Shown here piece after piece: positions 32,175 to 41,908 of a stretch of 64,000 nt of DNA. The position numbers were made by a program, and so were the translations under genes. The stretch covers positions 248,001 through 312,000 of the forward strand of contig NZ_BLRH01000055.1 of NCBI RefSeq assembly GCF_025996515.1, read 5' to 3'. The DNA comes from Rhizohabitans arisaemae. Its GTDB lineage: Bacteria > Actinomycetota > Actinomycetes > Streptosporangiales > Streptosporangiaceae. A model generated the notes under the pieces. The model was not told the DNA's origin, did not search any database, and saw only the letters and a list, made by a program, of their open reading frames with translations. How positions within the stretch are numbered: position 1 is the stretch's first letter; every line of letters starts with the position of its first letter.

Positions 32175-33068
32175 ATGACGCGGGTTGTCGTGGTGGGCGA
32201 TCTCATGACCGACGCGCTCGCACGCGCACGGTTTGCCCTCGCCAGGGCGAGTGACACGCCTGCCGTCGTCACCATGCACGGTGGCGGGTCCGGTGCGAAC
32301 ATCGCGTCGTGGCTGGCCGTCGAGGGGGCCACGGTCGCCTTTGTGGGCCGCCGGGGCGCCGACATCACCGGCCGGAACCGCGACATGGAGCTGATGGGGT
32401 ACGGCGTGGACGCCCGGCTGGTCATGGACCCCGAGCGCCCCACCGGCACCTGTGTCGTCCTGGTGACCCACAAGGGGGAGCGCACGATGCTCTCCGACCC
32501 GGGTGCCAACGCGGCCCTGTCGCCCGAGGATCTGCCCCGCGATCTGTTCTCCGCGGGTTCCCACCTGCACCTGTCGGGCTACACCCTGGTCAACGAGGGG
32601 TCCAGGACGGCCGGAATGGCCGCCCTCGACCTGGCCCGCCGCGCCGGGATGTCGATCTCGATCGACTCGGCGTCGTCCGCGCCGCTGGAGCGCGCGGGCG
32701 CCGAGCCGTTCCTGGAGTGGACGGGCGGGGCCAAGCTGCTCTTCGCCAACGCCGACCAGGCCAAGGTGATGACCGGCCGGGACGACCCCGCGGCCGCGGC
32801 CAAGGTGCTCACCGCCTGGTTCCCCCAGGTTGTGATCAAGCTCGGCAAGGAGGGCGCGCTCTGGTACACGAACTCGCGCTCCGAGCCGGTCCGGACGCCC
32901 GCCGTCCCGGTCGACCGCATCATCGACGGCACCGGCGCCGGCGACGCCTTCACCGCCGGGTTCCTCCCGCCCTGGCTGGACGGGAAGCCCGCCGGGGAAG
33001 CCCTCGCGGCCGGGTGCGCGCTCGCCTCCCGGGCCATCACCCACCTCGGCGCCCGGCCGCGTCTCTGA
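32175..33068 (+). CDS. PfkB-family carbohydrate/nucleoside kinase
   Basis: 297 residues from an ATG with AAGGTGG 7 nt upstream. The glycine pair GGGSGANIASWLA near residue 38 binds substrate. The second signature, DGTGAGDAFTAGFL, includes the catalytic Asp and anion hole. It phosphorylates a sugar or nucleoside hydroxyl with ATP; ribokinase, adenosine kinase-like and pseudouridine kinase-like activities are all possible. It is divergent from the GNAT fusion gene with a 195-bp shared upstream region and has no obvious operon partner. Confidence 0.9.
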   Translation: MTRVVVVGDLMTDALARARFALARASDTPAVVTMHGGGSGANIASWLAVEGATVAFVGRRGADITGRNRDMELMGYGVDARLVMDPERPTGTCVVLVTHKGERTMLSDPGANAALSPEDLPRDLFSAGSHLHLSGYTLVNEGSRTAGMAALDLARRAGMSISIDSASSAPLERAGAEPFLEWTGGAKLLFANADQAKVMTGRDDPAAAAKVLTAWFPQVVIKLGKEGALWYTNSRSEPVRTPAVPVDRIIDGTGAGDAFTAGFLPPWLDGKPAGEALAAGCALASRAITHLGARPRL

Positions 33069-33285
33069 GTCCCGCCCGACCCGGCGCGATTCCGCCCGTA
33101 CCGGCGTCGCTCCGGGTACGCCGGGGCCTGCCCGCGACGGTTCGGCCGCGCGGCGGGTGAAACCGGTCACGGAGTGTGGCCGTCCGTCCGCCAAACCGTC
33201 CACTGGCATTTTGGACAGTGGCGTCAACCCCGTTTCCGGTCCATGGTGAAAGGAATTGACTCGGACTGTTGACGTGGAGGGACGG

Positions 33286-33597
33286 GTGAACCAACCGTCG
33301 CTGGACCAAGTTCTCTCCCAATGGGCGGCACAGGCGCTGAACACGGACGACGTCGACCGGTCCCTCGCCGATCTCGTCGGCCGATTCCGGGACCGCCTGC
33401 CCGCCGACCGGTGGTGCGACGTCGTGGAGACGTCGCACCCGACCCATGAGACGCTGATGCGTACCGGGAAACTCATCGCCGCGCTGCGGGACGCCAACTC
33501 GCCCATCAGCCGGACGGAGCATCGGATGCTGCGGCACGCCGCGGTCGCCGTGGGACTCTCCGCCGATCAGGTGGACCGGCTCAACCTGACGGACTGA
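33286..33597 (+). CDS. Unknown 103-residue protein
   Basis: The GTG at 33286 has GGAGGG 4 nt upstream; an in-frame TTG at 33256 is less likely. The product begins MNQPSLDQVLSQWAAQALNT and is mostly helical, with SLADLVGRFRDRLP and RTEHRMLRHAAVAVGLSADQ. No membrane segment, signal or known motif. The upstream gap has a CCACTG/CAGTGG dyad around 33199-33220 that could be regulatory. It converges with the XRE regulator gene, whose stop lies 18 nt away. No function can be suggested. Confidence 0.65.
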   Translation: MNQPSLDQVLSQWAAQALNTDDVDRSLADLVGRFRDRLPADRWCDVVETSHPTHETLMRTGKLIAALRDANSPISRTEHRMLRHAAVAVGLSADQVDRLNLTD

Positions 33598-33615
33598 TCC
33601 TGCGCGTCGCGGGGG

Positions 33616-35049
33616 TCACAGGGATTCCCCGGAGGGCAGGGCGAGGACGGTGTGCAGGTCACGGGCCGCGGGCAGGCATCGCCGCGGCTCCGGGATGAGC
33701 GCGTACAGCTCCTCGCCGCGGGAGTTGATGAGGCCGGTGCGCCAGTCGGCCGGCGCGCTGAGGATGGTGCGCAGCGCGTGCCTGACGCCCTCGGTGACGT
33801 CGCCTCGGCGAATCCACATGGTGGCGACGTCGAGCTCGACCAGGAGCCGGTCCCGGATCTCCCCCAGGCCGAGGAGGCGCAGCGCCTCCTGCTGCATGCT
33901 GGGTGCCCTGCGGTCCCCGAGGTGGGCGAGCGTGTTCTCCAGGTAGAACGCGAAGCGCTGCCGCCCGCAGCCGAACGGCGTGTTCACGGTGGCCGCGACC
34001 GGAAGGCGTTCGAAGAACTCCTCCGCCCGCCGCAACGCCTGGTGTGCCTGGGCCGCGGCGCCCAGACGGGCCCAGCCGCGGGCCTCCAGCGCCGCCGCCA
34101 CCACCGCGACCGCGCTGTCGGGCTTCGCGGCCATGAGCTGCGCCTGCCTGGCGAGGTCGACCGCGCGCTGTACGGGCTGGGCGTAGTACAGGTAGATGGC
34201 GGACTCCCTGGCGGTCACCCAGGCGCGCAGGATCCGGTCCTCGGTCTCCTCCGCGGCGACCCTGGAGGTGCGAAACCAGCCCCGGGCCTGCTGGTAGTCG
34301 CCCAGATCCACCATGGTCATGGCGATGACGACGCCGAGTTGCGCGCTGATGTGGCAGAGCCGCCGCTGAATGTCGGTCGTCTGGCGGAGGGCGGTGAGCC
34401 GCTGAATCTCGGCGAAGTCCAGCACCATGTCCTGGAGCTGTCCGAGCGGTGGGCTGGTCATGTACGCGAGGCCGTAACCGGTGACGGTCTGCTCCCATTG
34501 GTCGAGGCTCGCCGCGCTGACCGTGGCCGAGCTGAGGGTGCGCTCCATGCTCTGCCTGACCTGCTCCATCGCTGAGACGATGGGGGCGGTGAGGCCGCTC
34601 ACGAAGACGGACCTCAACAGGTTGCGGCGCCTCATGTCGTCCTCCTCTCCCGGAATCCGCGGGCTGGGAGGCTCCTCGCCTGAGTCGTGGGGCGCACCGC
34701 GCCCCCCTGGTTTGAGCTGTGGATCACTTCGCTGTTTTCTCCCTGGCTGTGTTCCCCCTGGATCAGCCACCTCGCCCACGGTGAAATCGTGTCCGAATCC
34801 CAGACGATCAGGCCTCGTCTGGTACAGCTCGCAGAGAGCGCGCAGGTACCGCGGAGTGGGGGGAACTCCCCGTTCCCACTTGGACACCTGCTGATGGGAC
34901 AGTCCGTCGGCGGAGGGGCCGAGGATCTCCTTGAGCCGATCCACGACCTGGATGAGTGTCCACTCGTGCCGGAGGCGCCATCCACGAAGAAGGGAGACGC
35001 CCTGCCGGTCGGCGATCGATTGGACCTCAATCCAGTGCAAATCGCTCAT
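33616..35049 (-). CDS. XRE-family regulator with TPR-like C-terminal region
   Basis: 477 residues from an ATG with AGGAGG 7 nt upstream. The N-terminal ~75 residues form a Cro/C1 helix-turn-helix (RGWRLRHEWTLIQVVDRLKE, GLSHQQVSKWERGVPPTPR). A Pro/Gly-rich linker (~85-140) precedes a long helical region with TPR-like repeats (LGDYQQARGWFRTSRVAAEE, AALEARGWARLGAAAQAHQA). Regulators of this form are abundant in Streptosporangiales and Streptomyces and often pair with a small neighbour. A short hydrophobic stretch after the linker (LLRSVFVSGLTAPIVSA) is too weak for a membrane anchor. The 87-residue gene at 35241 is divergent and may be its partner. Confidence 0.88.
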   Translation of the reverse strand: MSDLHWIEVQSIADRQGVSLLRGWRLRHEWTLIQVVDRLKEILGPSADGLSHQQVSKWERGVPPTPRYLRALCELYQTRPDRLGFGHDFTVGEVADPGGTQPGRKQRSDPQLKPGGRGAPHDSGEEPPSPRIPGEEDDMRRRNLLRSVFVSGLTAPIVSAMEQVRQSMERTLSSATVSAASLDQWEQTVTGYGLAYMTSPPLGQLQDMVLDFAEIQRLTALRQTTDIQRRLCHISAQLGVVIAMTMVDLGDYQQARGWFRTSRVAAEETEDRILRAWVTARESAIYLYYAQPVQRAVDLARQAQLMAAKPDSAVAVVAAALEARGWARLGAAAQAHQALRRAEEFFERLPVAATVNTPFGCGRQRFAFYLENTLAHLGDRRAPSMQQEALRLLGLGEIRDRLLVELDVATMWIRRGDVTEGVRHALRTILSAPADWRTGLINSRGEELYALIPEPRRCLPAARDLHTVLALPSGESL

Positions 35050-35240
35050 TGCGGAACCTCCTGGTGCGTACCGCTCGGTGACGGTTAGGTTACGCGGTGT
35101 GCTGCTCGGCACGGGTGCAGTTGACGCACTTGCGCCGACCCTGCGCCTGGCGGGCGCATTGCCTGGGGGCTCCGGCGAGGTTCACTGTTGTCTGCCTGCC
35201 CCTCACGACCGATGATGCGTCCTCTACGGAGAGCTGAGCC

Positions 35241-35504
35241 ATGCCCTCGGAGCAAGCGGCGAAAGATCTGTGTTCCGCCCTCGAACTCACCGGAGACGGC
35301 TTTGCCGACGACGTGGTCCGGGCGCTCGCCCGCTGCCTGGACCGATGGGTGGTCTGGCGGGTCGACGGCGACGGGCTGTGGGGGCTGCCCAAGTGGCTGG
35401 AGGCCTACGACAAGGTGATCAAGGCGGACTCCCCGCACGAGCTCATCGACAAGGCGGCCGAGATCGAATGGCGCTACCCGCCCGCCGGCGGCCCGCGCGC
35501 CTAG
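35241..35504 (+). CDS. Unknown 87-residue protein divergent from the XRE regulator
   Basis: Begins [20 protein letters not shown] and has an acidic, helical composition with [20 protein letters not shown] in the middle. GGAG lies about 9 nt before the ATG. No recognised domain. It shares a 191-bp divergent upstream region with the XRE-family gene, an arrangement common for actinomycete XRE/small-protein pairs, so a regulatory link is possible. Its last 4 bases overlap the end of the convergent recQ-like gene. Confidence 0.65.
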   Translation: MPSEQAAKDLCSALELTGDGFADDVVRALARCLDRWVVWRVDGDGLWGLPKWLEAYDKVIKADSPHELIDKAAEIEWRYPPAGGPRA

Positions 35505-37585
35505 GCGGTGACGGCGAGGGCGAACGGGAGCACGGCGGGCGCACCCGCGTCCCGGAGCAGCTTCGCCGCCATCGTCATCGTCCAGCCGGAGTCGACGCGG
35601 TCGTCCACGAGCAGCACCGGCCCGCCCAGCGTGGCCACGGCCCCGGCCAGCTCGCCGGGGAGTTCGAGCGCCCCGGCCAGACCCCGGACCCGCTGGGCGC
35701 TGTTGTGCCGGCCACCCGGAGCGGCCGCGGCGCCGTACCGCAGCGATCCCAGGTGCCGCAGCCGCCCGATCCGGGCCAGGCGCTCGGCGAGACCGCCGAC
35801 CAGGATCGGACGGCTCGCCGACGGCAGGCTCGCGACGGCGACCGGCCGCTCGGCCCAGTCCCAGGCCGCCAGGACCTTGACCACGGCGTCGAACATCCCA
35901 TCCGGTACGGGGCCGTCCGGCCCGCCCTCCCGGAGCAGCTCGCGCAGGTCGTTCCGGCCGAGGTCGGTCAGCCTGCCGAGCGCCCGCCCCGTCGTCGCCA
36001 CCCCTGTGATCCGGCCGGAGAGCCCGAGCTCGGTGAGCCCGCTCGGCCACTGACGGCGGGGCTCGACCTCCACACCCGGCCGGCGCAGCCGCTCCCGCGC
36101 CGCCTGGACCCCGTCCGGGGAAGCCGATACGCCGGGGCGCCGTCCCGTGCAGTTGTCGCAGCGCCCGCACCGCTCGGCGCCGGCGTCGTCCAGGTGCCGC
36201 CGGAGGAACTCCATCCGGCATCCGGAGGTGCCGATGTAGTCCAGCATGGCCCGCTGCTCGGCGTCCCGTTCCGCGGCCACGCGGGCGTACCGGTCCGCGT
36301 CGTAGGCCCACGGCCGCCCGGTCGACTCCCATCCGCCGCGCACCCGCCGTACCGCGCCGTCGACGTCCAGGACCTTCAGCATCGTCTCCAGCCGGCCGCG
36401 GCTCAGGTCCACGTGGTTCTCCAGGGCCGCGGTGGAGAGCGGGCCGTCGGCGAGGGCGGTCAGCGTGGCGCGGACCAGGGCCTCCGGCGGGAAGGCGAGC
36501 GAGGCGAAATACGCCCAGATATCGCGATCCTCGGCGCCCGGTAGCAGGATCACCTCGGCCCGGCCGACACCGCGACCGGCCCGGCCGACCTGCTGGTAGT
36601 AGGCCACCGGCGACTGGGGCGCCCCCACATGGATCACAAAGCCCAGGTCCGGTTTGTCGAACCCCATCCCCAGCGCGGACGTGGCCACAAGCGCCTTGAC
36701 CCGGTTGCCGAGCAGGTCCCGCTCCGCGGCGAGCCGCTCGGCCGGATCGGTCTTCCCCGAATACGAGGCCACCGGGAAACCCTGGTCCCGCAGGTAGGCG
36801 GCGATCTCGTCGGCCGCCGCCACCGTCAGCGTGTAGACGATCCCCGAGCCGGGCAGTTCCCGCAACGCCTCGGCGAGCCAGGCCAGCCGCTCCTCGGGGG
36901 CGCGCAACCGCACCACCGACAGGTGCAGGCTCTCCCGCTCCAGCGGCCCGCGGAGCACCAGGGTGTCCTCACCGAGCTGCTCCGCGACGTCGCGCGTGAC
37001 GCGGGCGTTGGCCGTCGCGGTCGTCGCCAGCACCGGAACGCCGGGCGGGAGCTCCGCCAGCAGGGTGCCGAGGCGCCGGTAGTCCGGCCGGAAGTCGTGC
37101 CCCCAGTCGGAGATGCAGTGCGCCTCGTCGACGACGATCAACCCGGCGCCCGCCGCCAGCTTGGGCAGGACCTGGTCGCGGAAGTCGGGGTTGTTAAGCC
37201 GCTCCGGGCTGACCAGCAGGACGTCGACCTCCCCGTCCTGGACGGATGCGTAGACCTCGTCCCACTCCTCCGGATTGGCGGAGTTCACGGTCGCCGCCTG
37301 AATGCCGGCCCGCGCGGCCGCGGCGATCTGGTTGCGCATCAGGGCGAGCAGCGGGGAGACGATCACGGTCGGCCCCTCCCCGCACTCGCGCAGCAGAGCG
37401 GTGGCGACGAAGTAGACCGCCGACTTCCCCCAGCCCGTGCGCTGGACGACCAGGGCCCGGCGCCGATCCAGCACGAGCGCCGCGATGGCGCTCCACTGGT
37501 CCTCGCGGAGCCGCGCGTGCTCCCCCGCGAGCGCCCGCAGCCGCTCCTCCGCCTCTTCCCTGAGCATCTCCACATCATCGGCCAT
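35501..37585 (-). CDS. RecQ-family DNA helicase with C-terminal phosphoribosyltransferase-like segment
   Basis: 694 residues. Superfamily 2 motifs in order: LREDQWSAI (motif 0), [12 protein letters not shown] (Walker A), [15 protein letters not shown] (DEAH box with the RecQ aromatic loop), [10 protein letters not shown] (III), [15 protein letters not shown] and [14 protein letters not shown] (VI). The zinc-binding cysteines are in [10 protein letters not shown] and RCGRCDNC. After a winged-helix region, the last ~60 residues carry [14 protein letters not shown], a PRPP-loop-like phosphoribosyltransferase signature. RecQ unwinds forked and recombining DNA 3' to 5'. The tail may bind nucleotides, or be an inactive leftover. 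It is divergent from parC. Confidence 0.9.
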   Translation of the reverse strand: MADDVEMLREEAEERLRALAGEHARLREDQWSAIAALVLDRRRALVVQRTGWGKSAVYFVATALLRECGEGPTVIVSPLLALMRNQIAAAARAGIQAATVNSANPEEWDEVYASVQDGEVDVLLVSPERLNNPDFRDQVLPKLAAGAGLIVVDEAHCISDWGHDFRPDYRRLGTLLAELPPGVPVLATTATANARVTRDVAEQLGEDTLVLRGPLERESLHLSVVRLRAPEERLAWLAEALRELPGSGIVYTLTVAAADEIAAYLRDQGFPVASYSGKTDPAERLAAERDLLGNRVKALVATSALGMGFDKPDLGFVIHVGAPQSPVAYYQQVGRAGRGVGRAEVILLPGAEDRDIWAYFASLAFPPEALVRATLTALADGPLSTAALENHVDLSRGRLETMLKVLDVDGAVRRVRGGWESTGRPWAYDADRYARVAAERDAEQRAMLDYIGTSGCRMEFLRRHLDDAGAERCGRCDNCTGRRPGVSASPDGVQAARERLRRPGVEVEPRRQWPSGLTELGLSGRITGVATTGRALGRLTDLGRNDLRELLREGGPDGPVPDGMFDAVVKVLAAWDWAERPVAVASLPSASRPILVGGLAERLARIGRLRHLGSLRYGAAAAPGGRHNSAQRVRGLAGALELPGELAGAVATLGGPVLLVDDRVDSGWTMTMAAKLLRDAGAPAVLPFALAVTA

Positions 37586-37811
37586 GGGTACTTGCTACCA
37601 GGTTGCGGGCGGGATCGACGAGAGGCGCGGGGATTCCCCGCACCGGTACGGCTCGCGCCGGGCCGGCCCCGTACCGAACCGGGAACCCGTGGACGACATA
37701 GTCCACAAGCCGGTCAATCGGCCGCTCACCTGGGCGTGGATCGCGGTCGAACAGGCGCCGCGTGCCCGGTCCCGTACCCGGGACCGTATCGAGTTCGCCA
37801 TAATGTTCGAC

Positions 37812-40307
37812 ATGGCCCGACGGACAACCAGCCCCCCGCCAGAGGACTTCGTAGAGCGGATCGTCGACATCGACGTCGCCTCGGAGATGCGCACCAGCTT
37901 TCTCGAATACGCCTACTCGGTGATCTACCAGCGCGCGCTCCCCGACGCGCGCGACGGCATGAAGCCGGTACAGCGCCGCATCCTCCACTCGATGAGCGAG
38001 ATGGGGCTGCGCCCGGAACGGGGCCACGTGAAGTCCTCCCGGGTCGTCGGCGAGGTCATGGGCAAGCTGCACCCGCACGGCGACGCCCCCATCTACGACG
38101 CGCTGGTCCGGCTGGCCCAGCCGTTCTCCATCCGCCTGCCCCTCGTGGACGGCCACGGCAACTTCGGGTCGCTCGACGACGACCCGGCCGCCATGCGCTA
38201 CACCGAGGCGCGGCTCGCCCCGCCGGCGATGCTGATGGTCCAGTCCATCGACGAGGACACCGTCGACTTCAAGCCCAACTACGACGGGCAGGAGACCGAG
38301 CCGACGGTTCTCCCGTCCGCCTTCCCCAACCTGCTCGTCAACGGCGCCACCGGCATCGCCGTCGGCATGGCCACGAACATGGCGCCGCACAACCTCGGCG
38401 AGATCGTCGCCGCGGCCCGCCTCCTGATCAAGAAGCCGCACACCCCGCTCGACGAGCTGATGCGCCACGTGCCCGGCCCCGACCTGCCCACCGGCGGCAC
38501 GATCATCGGCCTGAACGGCGTCCGCGACGCGTACGAGACCGGGCGCGGCACCTTCAAGATGCGGGCCAAGGTGAGCGTGGACGCCGTCACGCCGCGCCGC
38601 AAGGGCCTGGTCGTCACCGAGCTCCCGTACAACGTCGGGCCGGAGCGCGTGATCGCCAAGATCAAGGAGCTCGTCCAGTCCAAGAAGCTCTCCGGCATCT
38701 CCGACCTGAAGGATCTCACCGACCGGCACAAGGGCCTCCGCCTCGTCGTCGAGATCAAGAACGGCTTCAACCCCGAGGCCGTCCTGGAGGACCTCTACCG
38801 GCTGACCCCGATGGAGGAGACCTTCGGCATCAACAACGTCGCCCTGGTCGACGGCCAGCCGCGCACCCTCGGCCTCAAGGAGCTCCTCCAGGTCTACGTC
38901 GACCACCGGCTGAGCGTCGTCCGGCGCCGCTCGGAGCACCGCCGCCGCAAGCGGGAGGACCGGCTCCACCTCGTCGCCGGGCTCATCGTGGCCCTCCTCG
39001 ACATCGACCGGGTCATCGCCGTCATCCGCGACTCCGACGACTCGGCCCAGGCCCGCACCCGGCTCATGGAGACCTTCGGGCTCTCCGAGATCCAGGCCGT
39101 CTACATCCTGGACACCCCGCTGCGCCGGCTGACCCGGTTCGACAAGCTGGAGCTGGAGCGGGAGGCGGAGAAACTCAAGGCGGAGATCGCCGAGCTCACC
39201 GCGATCCTCTCCTCCGACGAGCGGCTGCGCCGCGTGGTCTCCGAGGAGCTCGCCGAGGTCGCGGCCGCCTACGGCACGCCGCGCCGTACCGTCCTGCTGG
39301 AGTCCGCGGGCGCCGCGCAGGCGGCCGGGGTTCCCCTGATGGTGGCGGACGACCCCTGCCTGGCGGTGCTTTCCGCGACCGGGCGGATCGCCCGTACCGC
39401 GGACGCCGCCCCGCTGCCCGCCGAGGGACCGCGATCCCCGCACGACCTGCTGATCGGGGTGGTGTCGACCACGGCCCGGGGCGAGGTCGCCCTGATCACC
39501 TCGCACGGCCGGGCGGTCCGGGTGTCCATCGTGGACCTGCCGACCCTCCCGCCGGGCGCCGCGCCGCCGTCACTCGCCGGAGGGCACTCCGTCGACGAGT
39601 ACGTCACCCTCGGCCCGGACGAGACGGTCGTCGGGCTGGGGTCACTCGCGGTGGACGGCCCCGGGCTGGTCCTCGGCACCGCGCAGGGCGTGGTCAAGCG
39701 GGTGGTGCCCGAGTACCCCGGCAACCGGGACGACTTCGAGGTCATCGGGCTGAAGGACGGGGACACGGTGATCGGCGCGGTGGAGCTCGCCGCCGAGCAC
39801 CACGACCTGGTCTTCATGACCTCCGACGCGCAGCTGCTGCGGTTCCCCGCGAGCGCCGTACGGCCCCAGGGGCGGCCCGCCGGCGGCATGGCCGGCATCC
39901 GGCTGGACGAGGCGGCCCGGGTGCTCTGGTTCGGCGTGGTGGACCCGTCCCGCGAGTCGGTGGTCGTCACCGTCGCCGGTTCCTCCTCGGCGCTGCCGGG
40001 CACCCAGACCGGCGGTGTCAAGGTCGCGAACTACGCGGACTTCCCGCCCAAGGGCCGCGCCACCGGGGGCGTCCGCTCCCACCGGTTCCTCAAGGGGGAG
40101 GACACGCTCCTGCTCTGCTGGGCCGGACCGGCCCCCGCGCGGGCCACGACCGTGGACGGCGACCCGGTGGACCTCCCCGACGAGCTCGGCCGCCGCGACG
40201 GCTCCGGCATCCCCCTGACCCAGCCGATCCACACCGTCAGCGGATCCCTCGGCGCCGGAGAGCCGCTCCAGAGCCCACCCCCGGCCCCCGAGGACTCGGC
40301 CGTCTGA
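37812..40307 (+). CDS. parC: DNA topoisomerase IV subunit A (ParC-like)
   Basis: 831 residues. The active-site tyrosine is Tyr130 in [11 protein letters not shown], within the breakage-reunion domain ([20 protein letters not shown]). LVKVL-type gate and coiled-coil segments follow, then a six-bladed C-terminal wrapping domain ([36 protein letters not shown]). No clear GyrA box (QRRGGKG) is seen, which favours ParC over GyrA. ATG 37803 is an alternative start 3 codons upstream. Its partner parE is 2.1 kb away on the opposite strand, and hrdB lies nearby, as in Streptomyces. The quinolone pocket reads HGDAPIYD, with Ala in place of the usual Ser. Confidence 0.92.
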   Translation: MARRTTSPPPEDFVERIVDIDVASEMRTSFLEYAYSVIYQRALPDARDGMKPVQRRILHSMSEMGLRPERGHVKSSRVVGEVMGKLHPHGDAPIYDALVRLAQPFSIRLPLVDGHGNFGSLDDDPAAMRYTEARLAPPAMLMVQSIDEDTVDFKPNYDGQETEPTVLPSAFPNLLVNGATGIAVGMATNMAPHNLGEIVAAARLLIKKPHTPLDELMRHVPGPDLPTGGTIIGLNGVRDAYETGRGTFKMRAKVSVDAVTPRRKGLVVTELPYNVGPERVIAKIKELVQSKKLSGISDLKDLTDRHKGLRLVVEIKNGFNPEAVLEDLYRLTPMEETFGINNVALVDGQPRTLGLKELLQVYVDHRLSVVRRRSEHRRRKREDRLHLVAGLIVALLDIDRVIAVIRDSDDSAQARTRLMETFGLSEIQAVYILDTPLRRLTRFDKLELEREAEKLKAEIAELTAILSSDERLRRVVSEELAEVAAAYGTPRRTVLLESAGAAQAAGVPLMVADDPCLAVLSATGRIARTADAAPLPAEGPRSPHDLLIGVVSTTARGEVALITSHGRAVRVSIVDLPTLPPGAAPPSLAGGHSVDEYVTLGPDETVVGLGSLAVDGPGLVLGTAQGVVKRVVPEYPGNRDDFEVIGLKDGDTVIGAVELAAEHHDLVFMTSDAQLLRFPASAVRPQGRPAGGMAGIRLDEAARVLWFGVVDPSRESVVVTVAGSSSALPGTQTGGVKVANYADFPPKGRATGGVRSHRFLKGEDTLLLCWAGPAPARATTVDGDPVDLPDELGRRDGSGIPLTQPIHTVSGSLGAGEPLQSPPPAPEDSAV

Positions 40308-40311
40308 CCCT

Positions 40312-40340
40312 CGGTGGGGGCCGGATCCCGGCCCCCACCG
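40312..40340 (+). terminator. Terminator hairpin after parC
   Basis: CGGTGGGGGCCGG at 40312-40324 pairs exactly with CCGGCCCCCACCG at 40328-40340 around a 3-nt loop, beginning 5 nt after the parC stop. It has no U-run, typical of high-GC actinomycete terminators. Confidence 0.75.
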
Positions 40341-40375
40341 GGGGTAACTCTGCGTAATGCGAGTTTACGAATTTG

Positions 40376-40397
40376 GTGTGTTAACATTACAACACAC
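40376..40397. promoter_or_regulatory. Operator-like inverted repeat before the toxin-antitoxin-like pair
   Basis: GTGTGTT at 40376-40382 and AACACAC at 40391-40397 are exact reverse complements with an 8-nt spacer. The site ends 15 nt before the GTG of the first gene in an AT-rich stretch, so it overlaps the expected promoter or start. This is the usual place for autorepression by an antitoxin. No Shine-Dalgarno sequence follows, so the transcript may be leaderless. Confidence 0.5.
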
Positions 40398-40412
40398 TGC
40401 TAACGTCGAAAC

Positions 40413-40676
40413 GTGATCAGCCCTCGACGCCATCAGAAGAACGAGATCAACGCCGCCTTCAAAGCCGCGCGTAGGGCTGGGTTGATCCCAACGGAAGACC
40501 ACAGGGGACATCGCTGGGGATATGTCATATGCCCTGGCTGTGGCGAAAAGCTCAGAGTCGCAAGTACTCCGCGTATCCCAATGAACGAAGCCAAGCGCAT
40601 CCATCAATTCGTTCACGACCATATCGATCATGCAAAGCCCGGTGACGGGGGTGGGGCGGTCCACCACACTTCATGA
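40413..40676 (+). CDS. Small HicA-like protein, putative toxin of a toxin-antitoxin-like pair
   Basis: 87 residues from GTG 40413. It has a basic N-terminal helix (RRHQKNEINAAFKAARRAGL), then GHRWGYVICPGCGEKLRV and STPRIPMNEAKRIHQFVHDH. The size, basic charge, central Gly-His and short beta strands recall the dsRNA-binding-like fold of HicA mRNA interferases, with an added CPGC half zinc-knuckle. This is a fold-level guess. The AT-richer composition differs from neighbours and suggests transfer. The stop overlaps an in-frame ATG of the next reading frame, and an operator-like repeat lies upstream. Confidence 0.5.
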   Translation: MISPRRHQKNEINAAFKAARRAGLIPTEDHRGHRWGYVICPGCGEKLRVASTPRIPMNEAKRIHQFVHDHIDHAKPGDGGGAVHHTS

Positions 40677-40735
40677 ACCTGACGAAACCCTCGACCTCAC
40701 ACAGCGGTGAAAGCGACACCGCCATTGGAGGGAAA

Positions 40736-41281
40736 ATGCCGACCTGGAGTTTCAAAGCGATACTTGATCAAGCTCCGAGTGACGATGAGAGCGACGCGCT
40801 CTACGAGTCAGGCCTGGATTTCAGCCCGGTGATCGGAGGGTCCGGACGACCGTCGTACCTCATGTGCGATGTGGAGGCCGACACCCTGACCGCCGCCGTC
40901 GTCGCCACCATTCACGTGGTGCACCGAATCACCGGCCTGCGGGTAATCGGGCTGGGGACGCCGGACGCCGTCACCCTGGGGGAGGCCGCCCTCCGGCTGA
41001 ACGGGAGCCGAACCCAGTCGAGCCTGCGTCAGCTCGCCACGGGCGAACGGGGGCCGGGCGGGTTTCCCGCCCCGGTAGCCGCTTCCGGCGGAAAGGTGGT
41101 CCTCTACTCCTTCGCCGAGATCGTCATGTTCCTCCGCGACGTCATCGGGGACGAGGTGCCGGAGGTCTCCCTGGAGGAGGCGACCATCGACATGGCGCTG
41201 CGGCTGATCGCGAGGGGGCGTGACCGTCGGCAGACCGAGCAGATCCAGGCGATCCTGGAAGCCGCCATGGCACCGGCCTGA
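40736..41281 (+). CDS. Putative antitoxin/DNA-binding partner of the HicA-like protein
   Basis: The ATG at 40736 has TTGGAGGG 4 nt upstream; an in-frame ATG at 40673 overlapping the previous stop is weaker. 181 residues. The first ~72 (MPTWSFKAILDQAPSDDESD, SYLMCDVEADTLTAAVVATI) look like a small alpha/beta domain. Residues ~77-136 (DAVTLGEAALRLNGSRTQSS, LRQLATGERGPGGFPAPV, VVLYSFAEIVMFLRD) read as an AlpA/excisionase-like winged helix. A binding domain plus DNA-binding domain behind a small basic protein is the usual antitoxin design. The function is inferred from this arrangement and the upstream dyad. Confidence 0.5.
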   Translation: MPTWSFKAILDQAPSDDESDALYESGLDFSPVIGGSGRPSYLMCDVEADTLTAAVVATIHVVHRITGLRVIGLGTPDAVTLGEAALRLNGSRTQSSLRQLATGERGPGGFPAPVAASGGKVVLYSFAEIVMFLRDVIGDEVPEVSLEEATIDMALRLIARGRDRRQTEQIQAILEAAMAPA

Positions 41282-41288
41282 CCTCGTT

Positions 41289-41325
41289 CCCCTTCCAGAG
41301 ATGACCTTCCAATCTCCGGAAGGGG
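41289..41325 (+). terminator. Hairpin after the toxin-antitoxin-like pair
   Basis: CCCCTTCC plus GAGA on the left (41289-41301) pairs with TCTC plus GGAAGGGG on the right (41313-41325), with one A-C mismatch and an 11-nt loop. It begins 8 nt after the stop and is a likely terminator. Confidence 0.6.
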
Positions 41326-41448
41326 TTGGCCATGGCCTTCTCGTAGACGCAGTACGGCTCACAGCCCAGCCCGTACAGCGCCCTTGATACCACCATGGGA
41401 GGCCTCCCGGGTACCGAGTCCCGGGCCCGGAGAAATGCCGTACGGCCG

Positions 41449-41778
41449 TCAGGCGGGGACGCGGGGTGGGTGGCTCACCAGGCGGGGGAGGGACGAAAGC
41501 AGGTCCCAGGGGTCGCCGTCGGGGCCCTCCAGGTGCCAGCGGCCGATGAAACGCTCCCCCGTCTCCCCGGGGTCGAAGGCGTCGCCGGCGAAGCAGCCGG
41601 CCACGGCGAGCGCCTCGATCGCCGGATCGTCCTCCGCAAGCGTCGCCACGTGCGCGGCCACGTCGAACAGGGCGAGCGCACATCGCGCGTTGGCTCCGCC
41701 GTCCCGCACCTCGACCCGGTCGAGTCGTCGCCTGGCCTGCCCCCGGATGTACTCGGCGAGCAACTGGGTCCTGTTCAA
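41449..41778 (-). CDS. Unknown 109-residue protein, TTG start
   Basis: Starts at TTG 41778 with GGAGG 6 nt upstream, giving MNRTQLLAEYIRGQARRRLD. It is acidic in the second half (LAEDDPAIEALAVAGCFAGD, FDPGETGERFIGRWHLEGPD). No membrane segment or recognised domain. It sits alone between the toxin-antitoxin-like pair and the carbonic anhydrase gene, from which it diverges. Codon use matches the genome, unlike the AT-richer pair upstream. Confidence 0.65.
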   Translation of the reverse strand: MNRTQLLAEYIRGQARRRLDRVEVRDGGANARCALALFDVAAHVATLAEDDPAIEALAVAGCFAGDAFDPGETGERFIGRWHLEGPDGDPWDLLSSLPRLVSHPPRVPA

Positions 41779-41908
41779 GCCCGTCCTCCACGATTGCGTT
41801 ACGTAGCCGTATCATCACGCATCGTGGTACATGCTCGCGGGATCTTTGGCGAATGATTCCCGGGACCCGGGAGACGGTTGAGAGAACGCATCAGGCAATA
41901 TCAGGACT

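Noticed and set aside
36629-40357. A 1242-codon open frame on the plus strand over recQ and parC
   Set aside because: Arg/Pro/Gly-rich shadow produced by high GC. RecQ motifs on the minus strand and ParC motifs in another plus frame explain the region.
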